Origin: Streptomyces sp. NBC_01788
Lineage (GTDB): Bacteria > Actinomycetota > Actinomycetes > Streptomycetales > Streptomycetaceae
Assembly (NCBI RefSeq): GCF_035917575.1
Contig: NZ_CP109090.1
Location: forward strand, 5,394,001 to 5,458,000
Length of the DNA stretch: 64,000 nt
Direction of reading: 5' to 3'
Part shown: positions 1 to 7,836 of the stretch, one piece after another
Layout of the letters: every line of letters starts with the position of its first letter
Numbering within the stretch: position 1 is the stretch's first letter
Notes under the pieces: model-generated
Databases searched by the model: none
What the model was told of the DNA's origin: nothing
What the model saw: only the letters and a program-made list of their open reading frames with translations
Program-made: the position numbers and the translations under genes

Positions 1-1800
1 CGGCCCCTCGATCATCAGGTCCGGGCGGCGCAGCCGCACCAGCTCGGTCGCCTCGCGCACCTTGTCCACGTCGGCGCCCGAGCCGGAGTCGCCGGTGGAG
101 TACGACAGCATGGCGATCCGCGGTTCCACCCCGAACCGGGCGGCGGTGGCCGCCGACTGGATGGCGATGTCGGCCAGTTGCTCGGCGTCCGGGACGGGGT
201 TGACCGCGCAGTCGCCGTAGACGAGGACCTTGTCGGCCAGGCACATGAAGAACACCGAGGAGACGATCGAGGCGTCGCTGCGGGTCTTGATGATCTCGAA
301 CGCGGGCCGGATGGTCGCGGCCGTGGAGTGCACCGAGCCCGACACCATGCCGTCGGCCAGCCCCTCCTGCACCATGAGCGTGCCGAAGTAGTTCACGTCC
401 GAGACGACGTCGTACGCCAGCTCCACCGTGACGCCCTTGTGGGCGCGCAGCGCCGCGTACCGCTCGGCGAAGGCGTCCCGCAGGTCGGAGGTGGCCGGGT
501 CGATGAGCTGCGCGTCCCCGAGGTCGATGCCCAGGTCGGCGGCCTTCTTGCGGATCACCTCCGCCGGGCCGAGCAGCGTCAGGTCGCACACGCCCCGGCG
601 CAGCAGCACCTCCGCCGCGCGCAGCACGCGCTCCTCGGTGCCCTCCGGCAGCACGACCCGGCGCCGGTCGTGGCGGGCCTGTTCGAGGAGCTGGTGCTCG
701 AACATCATCGGGGTGACCCGGTCGCTGCTGGGCGCGGAGACCCGCTTGCTGAGGTCGGCGGTGTCGACGTACCGCTCGAACAGGCCGAGCGCGGTCTCCG
801 CCTTGCGCGGGGTGGCCGCGTTGAGCTTGCCCTCCAGGGAGAACAGCCGCTCGGCGGTGAGGAAGCTGTTGCCGGACACCGAGACGACCGGGGTGCCCGG
901 GGCGAGGCGGCCGGCCAGGGTGAGGATCTCCTGCCGCGGCGCCTCGTTCAGGGTGAGCAGCACGCCGGCTATCGGCGGGGTGCCGGCGCTGTGCGCGGCG
1001 AGCGAGCCGATGACCAGGTCGGCGCGGTCGCCGGGGGTGACCACCAGGCAGCCGGGGGTCAGCGCCTTGAGGAGGTTGGGCAGCATGGCGCCGCCGAAGA
1101 CGAAGTCCAGGGCGTCGCGGGCCAGTCCGGAGTCGTCGCCGAGGAGCACCCGGCCGTCCAGGACCTGGGTGATCTGCGCGACCGTCGGCGCGGACAGGGC
1201 CGGCTCGTCGGGCACCACCCAGCAGGGCACCGGCAGCCGGCCGGCCAGCCGCTCGGCGATCTCGTCGCGGTCCTCGCGGGCCACCCGGTTGGTGACCATG
1301 GCCAGCACGTCGCAGCCGAGGCCGTCGTAGGCGCGGTAGGCGTTGCGGGTCTCGGCGAGGACCGACTCCGCGTTCTGTCTGCGGCCGCCCACGACCGGCA
1401 GGACGGAGGCCCCGAACTCGTTGGCGAGCCGGGCGTTGAGGGACAGCTCGTCCGGGAGCTGGGTGTCGGCGAAGTCGGTGCCGAGGACGAGCACCACGTC
1501 GTAGTCCCGGGCGACCAGGTGGAAGCGGTCGACGAGGGCGGACACCAGTTCGTCCGTGCCCTGCTCGGCCTGGAGGGCGGACGCCTCCTGGTAGTCCAGG
1601 CCGTAGACGGTCGCCGGGTCCTGGGGGAGCCGGTAGCGGGCGCGCAGCAGCTCGAAGAGGCGGTCGGGGCCGTCGTGGACGAGGGGACGGAAGACGCCCA
1701 CCCGGTCCACCTGCCGGGTCAGCAGTTCCATGACTCCCAGCTCGACGACCTGCCGGCCGTCACCGCGGTCGATACCGGTCACGTACACGCTGCGGGTCAC
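1..1800 (-). CDS. pta: phosphate acetyltransferase (partial, C-terminus beyond left edge)
   Basis: Converts acetyl-CoA and phosphate to acetyl phosphate and CoA (Pta-AckA pathway, cytoplasm). Translating the minus strand from GTG at 1800 gives 600 codons without a stop up to base 1. The N-terminus (MTRSVYVTGIDRGDGRQ) starts an N-terminal P-loop-like/DRTGG region; the catalytic PTA domain begins near residue 370 (FEHQLLEQARHDRRRVVLPE) and holds LADGMVSGSVHSTA and the late VKxREAT-like stretch. Family members with this layout are about 700 residues, so about 100 residues are missing. A GGAGAG ribosome site lies just upstream of the GTG. The gene is divergent from pfkA; ackA and pyk would be expected beyond the edge, which cannot be seen. 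Confidence 0.93.
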   Translation of the reverse strand, partial: MTRSVYVTGIDRGDGRQVVELGVMELLTRQVDRVGVFRPLVHDGPDRLFELLRARYRLPQDPATVYGLDYQEASALQAEQGTDELVSALVDRFHLVARDYDVVLVLGTDFADTQLPDELSLNARLANEFGASVLPVVGGRRQNAESVLAETRNAYRAYDGLGCDVLAMVTNRVAREDRDEIAERLAGRLPVPCWVVPDEPALSAPTVAQITQVLDGRVLLGDDSGLARDALDFVFGGAMLPNLLKALTPGCLVVTPGDRADLVIGSLAAHSAGTPPIAGVLLTLNEAPRQEILTLAGRLAPGTPVVSVSGNSFLTAERLFSLEGKLNAATPRKAETALGLFERYVDTADLSKRVSAPSSDRVTPMMFEHQLLEQARHDRRRVVLPEGTEERVLRAAEVLLRRGVCDLTLLGPAEVIRKKAADLGIDLGDAQLIDPATSDLRDAFAERYAALRAHKGVTVELAYDVVSDVNYFGTLMVQEGLADGMVSGSVHSTAATIRPAFEIIKTRSDASIVSSVFFMCLADKVLVYGDCAVNPVPDAEQLADIAIQSAATAARFGVEPRIAMLSYSTGDSGSGADVDKVREATELVRLRRPDLMIEGP

Positions 1801-1886
1801 GCGGGCTCTCCGTTTCCTCGGGGGATCACTCGTCGGCCGGGGATGGCGTCCTGCAAAAAACGCCCACCGGGGTGAGCGGAATCCCC

Positions 1887-1915
1887 TTGACAGTACCCCT
1901 GCCGGTAGCTATGGC
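1887..1915 (+). promoter_or_regulatory. putative sigma-70-type promoter for pfkA
   Basis: TTGACA at 1887-1892, a 17-base gap, then TATGGC at 1910-1915, about 85 bases before the pfkA start, in the 199-base divergent gap between pta and pfkA. Fit to a housekeeping (HrdB-like) promoter is good at -35 and fair at -10. Inferred from sequence only. Confidence 0.5.
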
Positions 1916-1999
1916 GCCCATCAGGCCATGGCCGTCCCCCGGACATGAAACAATCGGACGGGATCACCGGTGTCAACAGCGAGCAGGAGACACAGCAGC

Positions 2000-3025
2000 A
2001 TGCGTATCGGAGTTCTCACGGCGGGCGGCGACTGTCCGGGACTGAACGCGGTGATCCGGTCGGTCGTCCACCGGGCGGCCACGACGTACGGCGACGAGGT
2101 CATCGGCTTCGAGGACGGCTACGCGGGCCTGCTCGACGGCCGTTACCGCACCCTGGACCTCAACGCGGTGGGCGGCATCCTCGCCCGCGGCGGCACCATC
2201 CTCGGCTCCTCCCGCCTGGAGCGCGACCGGCTCCGCGAGGCCTGCGAGAACGCCTCGGACATGATCCACCGGTTCGGCATCGACGCGCTGATCCCGATCG
2301 GCGGCGAGGGCACGCTGACCGCGGCGCGCATGCTGTCGGACGCCGGGCTGCCGGTGGTGGGCGTGCCGAAGACGATCGACAACGACATCTCCTCCACCGA
2401 CCGCACCTTCGGCTTCGACACGGCCGTCGGCGTGGCCACCGAGGCCATGGACCGGCTGAAGACCACGGCCGAGTCCCACCAGCGCGTGATGGTCGTGGAG
2501 GTCATGGGCCGGCACGCGGGCTGGATCGCGCTGGAGTCCGGCATGGCGGCCGGCGCGCACGGCATCTGCCTGCCCGAGCGCCCCTTCGACCCGGCCGACC
2601 TGGTGAAGATGGTCGAGGAGCGGTTCGCCCGCGGCAAGAAGTTCGCGGTGGTCTGCGTCGCCGAGGGCGCCCACCCGGTCGAGGGCAGCATGGACTACGG
2701 CAAGGGCGAGATCGACAAGTTCGGCCACGAGCGCTTCCAGGGCATCGGCACGGCGCTGGCGTACGAGCTGGAGAGCCGGCTCGGCAAGGAGGCCAAGCCG
2801 GTCATCCTCGGCCACGTCCAGCGCGGCGGCGTGCCGACCGCCTACGACCGCGTCCTCGCCACCCGCTTCGGCTGGCACGCGGTGGAAGCCGCCCACCGCG
2901 GTGAGTTCGGCCACATGACCTCGCTGCGCGGCACCGACATCGTGATGGTCCCGCTGGCCCAGGCGGTGACCGAGCTGAAGACCGTCCCCAAGGACCGCAT
3001 GGACGAGACGGAGTCCGTCTTTTAG
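2000..3025 (+). CDS. pfkA: ATP-dependent 6-phosphofructokinase
   Basis: Phosphorylates fructose 6-phosphate to fructose 1,6-bisphosphate, the committed step of glycolysis. At 341 residues it has the usual length for the actinobacterial single-domain enzyme. Visible motifs: GGDCPGLNAVIRS (nucleotide loop, residue 11 on), GGEGT, PKTIDNDI (catalytic TIDND), GFDTA, MGRHAGWIA, and GHVQRGG near the end. Start chosen at ATG 2000 because AGGAGA lies at 1985-1990; an in-frame ATG 30 bases upstream lacks a site and precedes the family's N-terminus. The enzyme has GG(D/E)GT rather than GGDGS, common in PPi/ATP-type actinobacterial members, so phosphate donor preference cannot be read with certainty. S. 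coelicolor has three paralogues; which one this is comes only from neighbourhood memory. Confidence 0.95.
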   Translation: MRIGVLTAGGDCPGLNAVIRSVVHRAATTYGDEVIGFEDGYAGLLDGRYRTLDLNAVGGILARGGTILGSSRLERDRLREACENASDMIHRFGIDALIPIGGEGTLTAARMLSDAGLPVVGVPKTIDNDISSTDRTFGFDTAVGVATEAMDRLKTTAESHQRVMVVEVMGRHAGWIALESGMAAGAHGICLPERPFDPADLVKMVEERFARGKKFAVVCVAEGAHPVEGSMDYGKGEIDKFGHERFQGIGTALAYELESRLGKEAKPVILGHVQRGGVPTAYDRVLATRFGWHAVEAAHRGEFGHMTSLRGTDIVMVPLAQAVTELKTVPKDRMDETESVF

Positions 3026-3052
3026 CGGTCCAGGCGGTCCAGGCGGTCCAGG
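3026..3052. repeat. 9-bp tandem repeat, three copies
   Basis: CGGTCCAGG occurs three times head to tail (3026-3034, 3035-3043, 3044-3052), followed by a degenerate fourth unit, directly after the pfkA stop codon. Function unknown; it sits before the shared terminator. Confidence 0.8.
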
Positions 3053-3058
3053 CGTTCC

Positions 3059-3093
3059 GGGAGCCGGTGGTCCGGGCGGGAAGTGCGGCTCCC
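3059..3093. terminator. convergent terminator between pfkA and the response regulator
   Basis: Inverted repeat GGGAGCCG (3059-3066) and CGGCTCCC (3086-3093) in the 67-base gap between two converging genes; the right arm touches the response-regulator stop codon. No T-tract, as is usual in Streptomyces. Confidence 0.55.
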
Positions 3094-3803
3094 TAGCGGT
3101 CCCCGCCGGACTCCCGTACCCACCGGTACACCAGTTCCGGCCTGCCCACCTGCCCGTACAGCGGGCTGCGTACGGCCCGGCCCGCGTCCACCAGGTGCTC
3201 CAGATAGCGCCGGGCGGTGATCCGGGAGATGCCGACCGTCCCGGCGACCCCCGCCGCGGTGAACCCTTCCTCCGCAGCGCGCAGCGCGTCCGTCACCCGC
3301 TGGAGTGTCGGCGCGCTGAGCCCCTTGGGGAGGGCCGCCGGGCTCGGTGCGCGCAGGGTCGCTATCGCGCGGTCCACCTCGTCCTGGCCGCCCACCTCCC
3401 CGACCGCCGCACGGAACTCGGCGTACCGCACGAGCCGGTCCCGGAGCGTGGCGAAGGTGAACGGTTTCAGGACGTACTGGACCACCCCCAGCGAGACCCC
3501 TTCGCGCACCACCGCGAGGTCCCGTGCCGAGGTCACCGCGATCACGTCCGCGTGGTGGCCGCCCGCCCGCAGCGACCGGGCCAGCTTCAGGCCGTGCACG
3601 TCCGGCAGATGGAGGTCGAGGAGCAGCAGGTCCACCGGGGTGCGCTCCAGGACCCGCCGGGCCTCGGCGCCCGTGTGCGCCGTGCCGACCGTGACGAATC
3701 CCGGCACCCGGCCCACGTACATCACGTGCGCGTCGGCCGCGACCGGGTCGTCCTCCACCACCAGGACGCGGATGGGCTGCGTCCCGCTCCCGGCGTCCGT
3801 CAT
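3093..3803 (-). CDS. CitB/DcuR-family response regulator
   Basis: DNA-binding response regulator of 236 residues, probably controlling the adjacent dctA. The receiver domain (residues about 10-125) shows VLVVEDDP, phosphoacceptor LLLDLHLPD, the conserved TSA and the lysine in VLKPF. The C-terminal region (LSAPTLQRV to RPELVYRW) is a helix-turn-helix with GISRITARRYLEHLV, as in CitB/DpiA/DctR. It overlaps the upstream kinase gene by four bases (ATGA), so the two are translationally coupled. In the family the kinase senses citrate, malate or fumarate outside the cell; the actual ligand here is not known. Confidence 0.9.
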   Translation of the reverse strand: MTDAGSGTQPIRVLVVEDDPVAADAHVMYVGRVPGFVTVGTAHTGAEARRVLERTPVDLLLLDLHLPDVHGLKLARSLRAGGHHADVIAVTSARDLAVVREGVSLGVVQYVLKPFTFATLRDRLVRYAEFRAAVGEVGGQDEVDRAIATLRAPSPAALPKGLSAPTLQRVTDALRAAEEGFTAAGVAGTVGISRITARRYLEHLVDAGRAVRSPLYGQVGRPELVYRWVRESGGDR

Positions 3804-5470
3804 GCCACGCCTCCGGGCAGGCCGCGCCCGGCCCCGGACCCGGCCCTGCCGGTCACGAGGTTCTCCGTCCCGTGGGTCAGGGGCAGGCGCGCCTCGAACA
3901 CCGCGCCGCCTCCTTCGGCATCCGTCACCGTCAGCGTCCCCTCGTGCCGCCGTACCGCCTGCCGCACCAGCGCCAGGCCCAGTCCCCGCCCGCCCGGGCC
4001 CGTCGGCTTGGTGGAGAAGCCGTGCTGAAACACCCGGTCCGTGTGGGCCGGGTGCACGCCCGGCCCGTTGTCCGCGACCCGCAGCACCAGTTCGCCGTCC
4101 TCCGCGCACGCCGTGACCGTCACCCGTGCCGGCATGCCGCCCTGCGCCGCGTCCACCGCGTTGTCGACGAGGTTGCCGAGGATCGTCACCAGGTCCCGGG
4201 GCGGCAGGCTCCGCGGCAGCAGACCGTCGTCCAGGCCGCTGTCCGAGGACACCACCAGCTCCACGCCGCGCTCGTTGGCCTGGGCCGCCTTGCCGAGCAG
4301 CAGCGCGGCCAGCACCGGCTCGCTCACCGCCGTGACCACCTGGTCGGTCAGCGCCTGCGCCAGTTCCAGCTCCGCCGTCGCGAACTCCACGGCCTCCTCC
4401 GCCCGCCCCAGCTCGATCAGCGACACCACCGTGTGCAGCCGGTTGGCCGCCTCGTGCGCCTGGGAGCGCAGCGCCTGGCTGAAGCCGCGCTCCGAGTCCA
4501 GTTCGCCCATCAGCGACTGGAGTTCGGTGACGTCCCGCAGGGTCACCACCGTGCCCCGGCGCTGACCGCCCGACACCGGCGAGGTGTTGACCACCAGCAC
4601 GCGCGCGTCGGTCAGGTGCACCTCGTCCACCCGCGGTTCGGACGCCAGCAGCGCGCCGGTCATCGGGGCCGGCAGGCCGAGGTCCGCCACCGACCGGCCC
4701 ATCACGTCCTCCTGGCGTCCCACGCCCAGCAGTTCGCGCCCGCCGTCGTTGATGAGCGCCACCCGGTGCTGTGCGTCCAGCATCAGCAGACCCTCGCGCA
4801 CCGCGTGCAGGGCGGCCTGGTGGTAGTCGTGCATCCGGCTGAGCTCCGCCGCGTTCATGCCGTGGGTGTGGCGGCGCAGACGCGCGTTGATGACGTACGT
4901 GGCGATCGCGCCGAGCGCGAGGATCCCGGCCGCGACCGAGAACAGGGCGATGACCTGTTCGCGTACCCGCTCGCTGATCGCCTCCACCTTGATGCCGGCG
5001 CTGACCAGACCGACCACGCGGCCGTGCTCCTCGACGGGGGTGACCGCGCGGACGGACGGGCCGAGGGTGCCGGTGTAGGTCTCGGTGAAGGACTCGCCGC
5101 GCTGGGCGCGGGAGATGTTGCCGAGGAAGGGCCGCCCGATCTGGTCCGGATCCGGGTGCGTCCAGCGGATGCCCCCCGGGGTCATGATCGTGACGAAGTC
5201 GACCCCGGTGTCCTGCTGGACCCTCAGCGCGTACGGCTGGAGTTCCGACGAGGGGTCGGAGGTCCGGATGGCCGTCAGGACCGAGGGGGCGTCGGCGATG
5301 GAGCGGGCCACCGCCGTGGTCTGCCGGCGGGCCGACTCCTCGGCCTGGCCCCGGTCGCTGAGGTAGCTGAACAGCGCGTACCCGGCCACGACGAGCGCCA
5401 GCAGCACGGCCTGCATGGCGAACAGCTGGCCCGCCAGGCTGCGGGGTCTGGGGAGGACGGGTATGCGCAT
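3800..5470 (-). CDS. CitA/DcuS-type sensor histidine kinase
   Basis: Membrane sensor kinase, 556 residues. Order of parts: transmembrane helix about 17-37, extracytoplasmic PAS-like sensor with TIMTPGGIRWTHPDPDQIG and GTLGPSVRAVTPV typical of dicarboxylate sensors, second transmembrane helix about 170-195, cytoplasmic PAS, dimerisation helix with HEAANRLHTVVSLIELG (phospho-His in the first H), then an ATPase domain with NLVDNAVDA, DNGPGVHP and GGRGLGLALV. ATG 5470 (MRIPVLPRPRSLAGQLF) was chosen because it places the first membrane helix near the N-terminus. Co-transcribed with the response regulator (four-base overlap) and divergent from dctA, its likely target. Confidence 0.9.
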   Translation of the reverse strand: MRIPVLPRPRSLAGQLFAMQAVLLALVVAGYALFSYLSDRGQAEESARRQTTAVARSIADAPSVLTAIRTSDPSSELQPYALRVQQDTGVDFVTIMTPGGIRWTHPDPDQIGRPFLGNISRAQRGESFTETYTGTLGPSVRAVTPVEEHGRVVGLVSAGIKVEAISERVREQVIALFSVAAGILALGAIATYVINARLRRHTHGMNAAELSRMHDYHQAALHAVREGLLMLDAQHRVALINDGGRELLGVGRQEDVMGRSVADLGLPAPMTGALLASEPRVDEVHLTDARVLVVNTSPVSGGQRRGTVVTLRDVTELQSLMGELDSERGFSQALRSQAHEAANRLHTVVSLIELGRAEEAVEFATAELELAQALTDQVVTAVSEPVLAALLLGKAAQANERGVELVVSSDSGLDDGLLPRSLPPRDLVTILGNLVDNAVDAAQGGMPARVTVTACAEDGELVLRVADNGPGVHPAHTDRVFQHGFSTKPTGPGGRGLGLALVRQAVRRHEGTLTVTDAEGGGAVFEARLPLTHGTENLVTGRAGSGAGRGLPGGVA

Positions 5471-5496
5471 GCCGCCAAGTCTGCCTCTTTCGTTCT

Positions 5497-5540
5497 GGCG
5501 TGAACCATGTGGCGTGAACTTAATGAACGGAAGCGTGACC
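5497..5540. promoter_or_regulatory. direct repeats in the kinase/dctA divergent promoter region
   Basis: GGCGTGAAC occurs at 5497-5505 and 5511-5519, with a weaker copy AGCGTGACC at 5532-5540. Spacings are 14 and 21 bases. The block lies in the only promoter region shared by the sensor kinase operon and dctA, so it is a candidate site for the CitB-type regulator. Inferred. Confidence 0.45.
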
Positions 5541-5635
5541 CCCCTCACAGGACGGGAGATAGTCGCGGCATTCCCCCATGCCCGGACGTGAGCCGCACGC
5601 CGGTGATGCCGATGACGTCGTCAAGGAGGGCCGCC

Positions 5636-7015
5636 TTGAGCAGCGCAGCCGATACGGCACCTGCCGCACCCGCAGCCAAGCGGGACCGTACCCACTATCT
5701 GTACATAGCGGTGATCGCCGCGGTCGTCCTCGGCGTCGCCGTCGGGTTCGCCGCGCCCGACTTCGCCAAGGAGCTCAAGCCGCTCGGCACCGGCTTCGTG
5801 AACCTGATCAAGATGATGATCTCGCCGATCATCTTCTGCACGATCGTGCTCGGCGTCGGCTCGGTGCGCAAGGCCGCGAAGGTCGGCAAGGTCGGCGGCC
5901 TCGCGCTCGGCTACTTCCTCGCCATGTCGTTCGTCGCGCTCGCCATCGGGCTCGTGATCGGCAACATCGTGCACCCGGGCAGCGGGATGCACCTGACGGA
6001 GGCGGTCAAGGGCGTCGGCCAGGCGCAGGCGCAGGCCGGGAGCGAGGGCCCGGTCGACTTCGTGCTCGGCATCATCCCGACCACGCTCGTGTCGGCGTTC
6101 ACCCAGGGCCAGGTGCTGCAGACCCTGCTGGTCGCCCTGCTCGTCGGGTTCGCGCTCCAGGCCATGGGCCGCAAGGGCGAGCCGGTCCTGCGCGGGGTGG
6201 AGCACATCCAGCGGCTGGTCTTCCGCGTGCTCGCCATGATCATGTGGGCCGCCCCGATCGGCGCCTTCGGCGCCATGGCCGCCGTCGTCGGCGAGACCGG
6301 CATCGACGCCCTGAAGGCACTCGCCGCGATCATGCTCGGCTTCTACGTCACCTGTCTGCTGTTCGTGCTGGTGGTGCTGGGCGCGCTGACCCGGCTGGTG
6401 GCCGGCGTCAACATCTTCCACCTGCTGAAGTACCTGGGCCGTGAGTTCCTGCTGATCCTGTCGACGTCGTCGTCGGAGTCCGCGCTGCCCCGGCTCATCG
6501 CCAAGATGGAGCACCTGGGCGTGAGCCGTCCGGTCGTCGGCATCACCGTGCCGACCGGCTACTCCTTCAACCTCGACGGCACGATGATCTACCTGACCAT
6601 GGCCTCGCTGTTCATCGCCGACGCGATGGACCAGCCGCTGTCCATCGGCCAGCAGATCACGCTGCTGCTGTTCATGATGATCGCGTCCAAGGGCGCCGCC
6701 GGTGTCACCGGTGCCGGACTGGCCACCCTCGCCGGTGCCCTCCAGTCCCACAAGCCCGCCCTGGTCGACGGTGTCGGCCTGATCGTCGGCATCGACCGCT
6801 TCATGAGCGAGGCCCGCGCCCTGACCAACTTCGCGGGCAACGCGGTCGCCACCCTGCTGATCGGCACCTGGACCGGCGAGGTCGACAAGGACCGCGTCCG
6901 GCGCGTCCTCGCCGGCGAGCTGCCCTTCGACGAGAAGACGCTGCTGGACGACGCCGACGCCGACGCCGACGACGGCGCCGGGAGCCCCGAGCAGCGCGAC
7001 CTGGCCAAGGTGTAG
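5636..7015 (+). CDS. dctA: C4-dicarboxylate/cation symporter DctA (DAACS family)
   Basis: Imports succinate, fumarate and malate with H+ or Na+ across the cytoplasmic membrane. 459 residues with about eight membrane segments and two re-entrant loops. Family marks: PLGTGFVNLIKMMISPIIFCTIV, the serine-rich loop ILSTSSSESALPRL, VPTGYSFNLDGT and GIDRFMSEARALTNFAGNAVAT. The start is TTG 5636: AAGGAGGG ends six bases before it and translation gives MSSAADTAPAAPAAKRDR before the first helix. Longer in-frame starts add a proline/arginine-rich stretch that the family lacks. The C-terminus is Asp-rich. A divergent CitA/CitB-like two-component system is the likely regulator. Confidence 0.93.
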   Translation: MSSAADTAPAAPAAKRDRTHYLYIAVIAAVVLGVAVGFAAPDFAKELKPLGTGFVNLIKMMISPIIFCTIVLGVGSVRKAAKVGKVGGLALGYFLAMSFVALAIGLVIGNIVHPGSGMHLTEAVKGVGQAQAQAGSEGPVDFVLGIIPTTLVSAFTQGQVLQTLLVALLVGFALQAMGRKGEPVLRGVEHIQRLVFRVLAMIMWAAPIGAFGAMAAVVGETGIDALKALAAIMLGFYVTCLLFVLVVLGALTRLVAGVNIFHLLKYLGREFLLILSTSSSESALPRLIAKMEHLGVSRPVVGITVPTGYSFNLDGTMIYLTMASLFIADAMDQPLSIGQQITLLLFMMIASKGAAGVTGAGLATLAGALQSHKPALVDGVGLIVGIDRFMSEARALTNFAGNAVATLLIGTWTGEVDKDRVRRVLAGELPFDEKTLLDDADADADDGAGSPEQRDLAKV

Positions 7016-7032
7016 CGCTCCGGCAGGACACC

Positions 7033-7068
7033 GAGACCCCGCACCCCCTCAAGGGGGCGCGGGGTCTC
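7033..7068 (+). terminator. dctA terminator
   Basis: Stem GAGACCCCGC (7033-7042) with GCGGGGTCTC (7059-7068), plus an inner CCCCCT/AGGGGG pairing, 18 bases after the dctA stop and followed by TTCGTGTT. Confidence 0.85.
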
Positions 7069-7111
7069 TTCGTGTTCCGAGGCGGAAAGCCGGCGAGCGT
7101 GCTCCCGGGCG

Positions 7112-7729
7112 TCAGTCGCTGATCCTGGCCACCAGGGCGGCGGCGAGGGAGGCGGGCAACCCGGCCGCCGTCAGGACCGTCACCGCGGCCGTGCGGCCAG
7201 CCTCCCGGGGGTCGAGCAGGCCGTCGTTCACCGCCTCCATCAGGGCGAACAGGATCTGCTCCTTCACGTACGCCAGGGCGGGCGCGGGCAGGGGAGAGGC
7301 GAAGACGCCCTCGTCCAGGCCGCGTTGGAGAAGTCCCGCGGCGCTCTCCCGGACGGGGGTGAGGCGTTCGCGGATGCCCTCCATGCTCACCGTGCGCTGG
7401 GCGAGCGCGACCAGCAGCCGGTAGCGGTCGGCGATCTCCCAGACCGCCAGCACCGACCGCGCCACGGCCTCCGCCGGGTCCGCGACGCTGTCCCGGCCCG
7501 CCGCGTGCGCGGTGGCGAGCGCGAGCACCGCCTCGTCGACGAGCGTGCTGATCAGCGCCTCCCGACTGGGGAAGTGGCCGTACACCGTGCGCCGTACGAC
7601 ACCGGCCGCGCGCGCGATCTGGTCCATGGACGCGTCGGGGTCGCGCAGCAGCTCCGCGAGGGCGACGTCGAGGATCCGGCGCCGGTTCACGTCGGCGCGA
7701 CTGGTGCTACCCGTGGTCATGGCTGACAT
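7112..7729 (-). CDS. TetR-family transcriptional regulator
   Basis: 205-residue repressor with an N-terminal helix-turn-helix (residues about 15-60: RRRILDVALAELLRD, ASMDQIARAAGVVRRTVYGHFPSREAL) and an all-helical ligand domain of TetR_C type. ATG 7729 is preceded by GGGAGGGGG at good spacing; ATG 7720 is an alternative. It is divergent from a drug-efflux MFS gene, and the gap holds three near-identical 18-base inverted repeats (7746-7809), so it probably represses both itself and the exporter until an inducer binds. The inducer is unknown. Confidence 0.9.
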   Translation of the reverse strand: MSAMTTGSTSRADVNRRRILDVALAELLRDPDASMDQIARAAGVVRRTVYGHFPSREALISTLVDEAVLALATAHAAGRDSVADPAEAVARSVLAVWEIADRYRLLVALAQRTVSMEGIRERLTPVRESAAGLLQRGLDEGVFASPLPAPALAYVKEQILFALMEAVNDGLLDPREAGRTAAVTVLTAAGLPASLAAALVARISD

Positions 7730-7745
7730 TCTGCCCCCTCCCGAC

Positions 7746-7763
7746 TTGCACAGCGCTGTGCAA
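7746..7763. promoter_or_regulatory. TetR operator copy 1 (perfect palindrome)
   Basis: TTGCACAGCGCTGTGCAA is an exact 18-base palindrome 17 bases upstream of the tetR start codon. It shares TTGCAC and GTGCAA arms with two further copies. Confidence 0.8.
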
Positions 7764-7773
7764 GGGTCGTACA

Positions 7774-7791
7774 TTGCACATCGTTGTGCAA
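7774..7791. promoter_or_regulatory. TetR operator copy 2
   Basis: TTGCACATCGTTGTGCAA, the same arms as copy 1 with two central mismatches. Its centre is 28 bases from that of copy 1. Confidence 0.78.
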
Positions 7792-7809
7792 TTGCACTCT
7801 GCTGTGCAA
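7792..7809. promoter_or_regulatory. TetR operator copy 3
   Basis: TTGCACTCTGCTGTGCAA directly abuts copy 2 (centres 18 bases apart) and ends just before the MFS ribosome site. Confidence 0.75.
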
Positions 7810-7836
7810 GTAGACCAAGGAAGGCGACTCCTGCCC

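Noticed and set aside
178..1875. Long plus-strand open frame opposite pta
   Set aside because: Antisense shadow of a recognised gene in high-GC DNA; the product is Arg/Gly/Val/His-rich low-complexity without family features, while the minus strand gives clear phosphate acetyltransferase.
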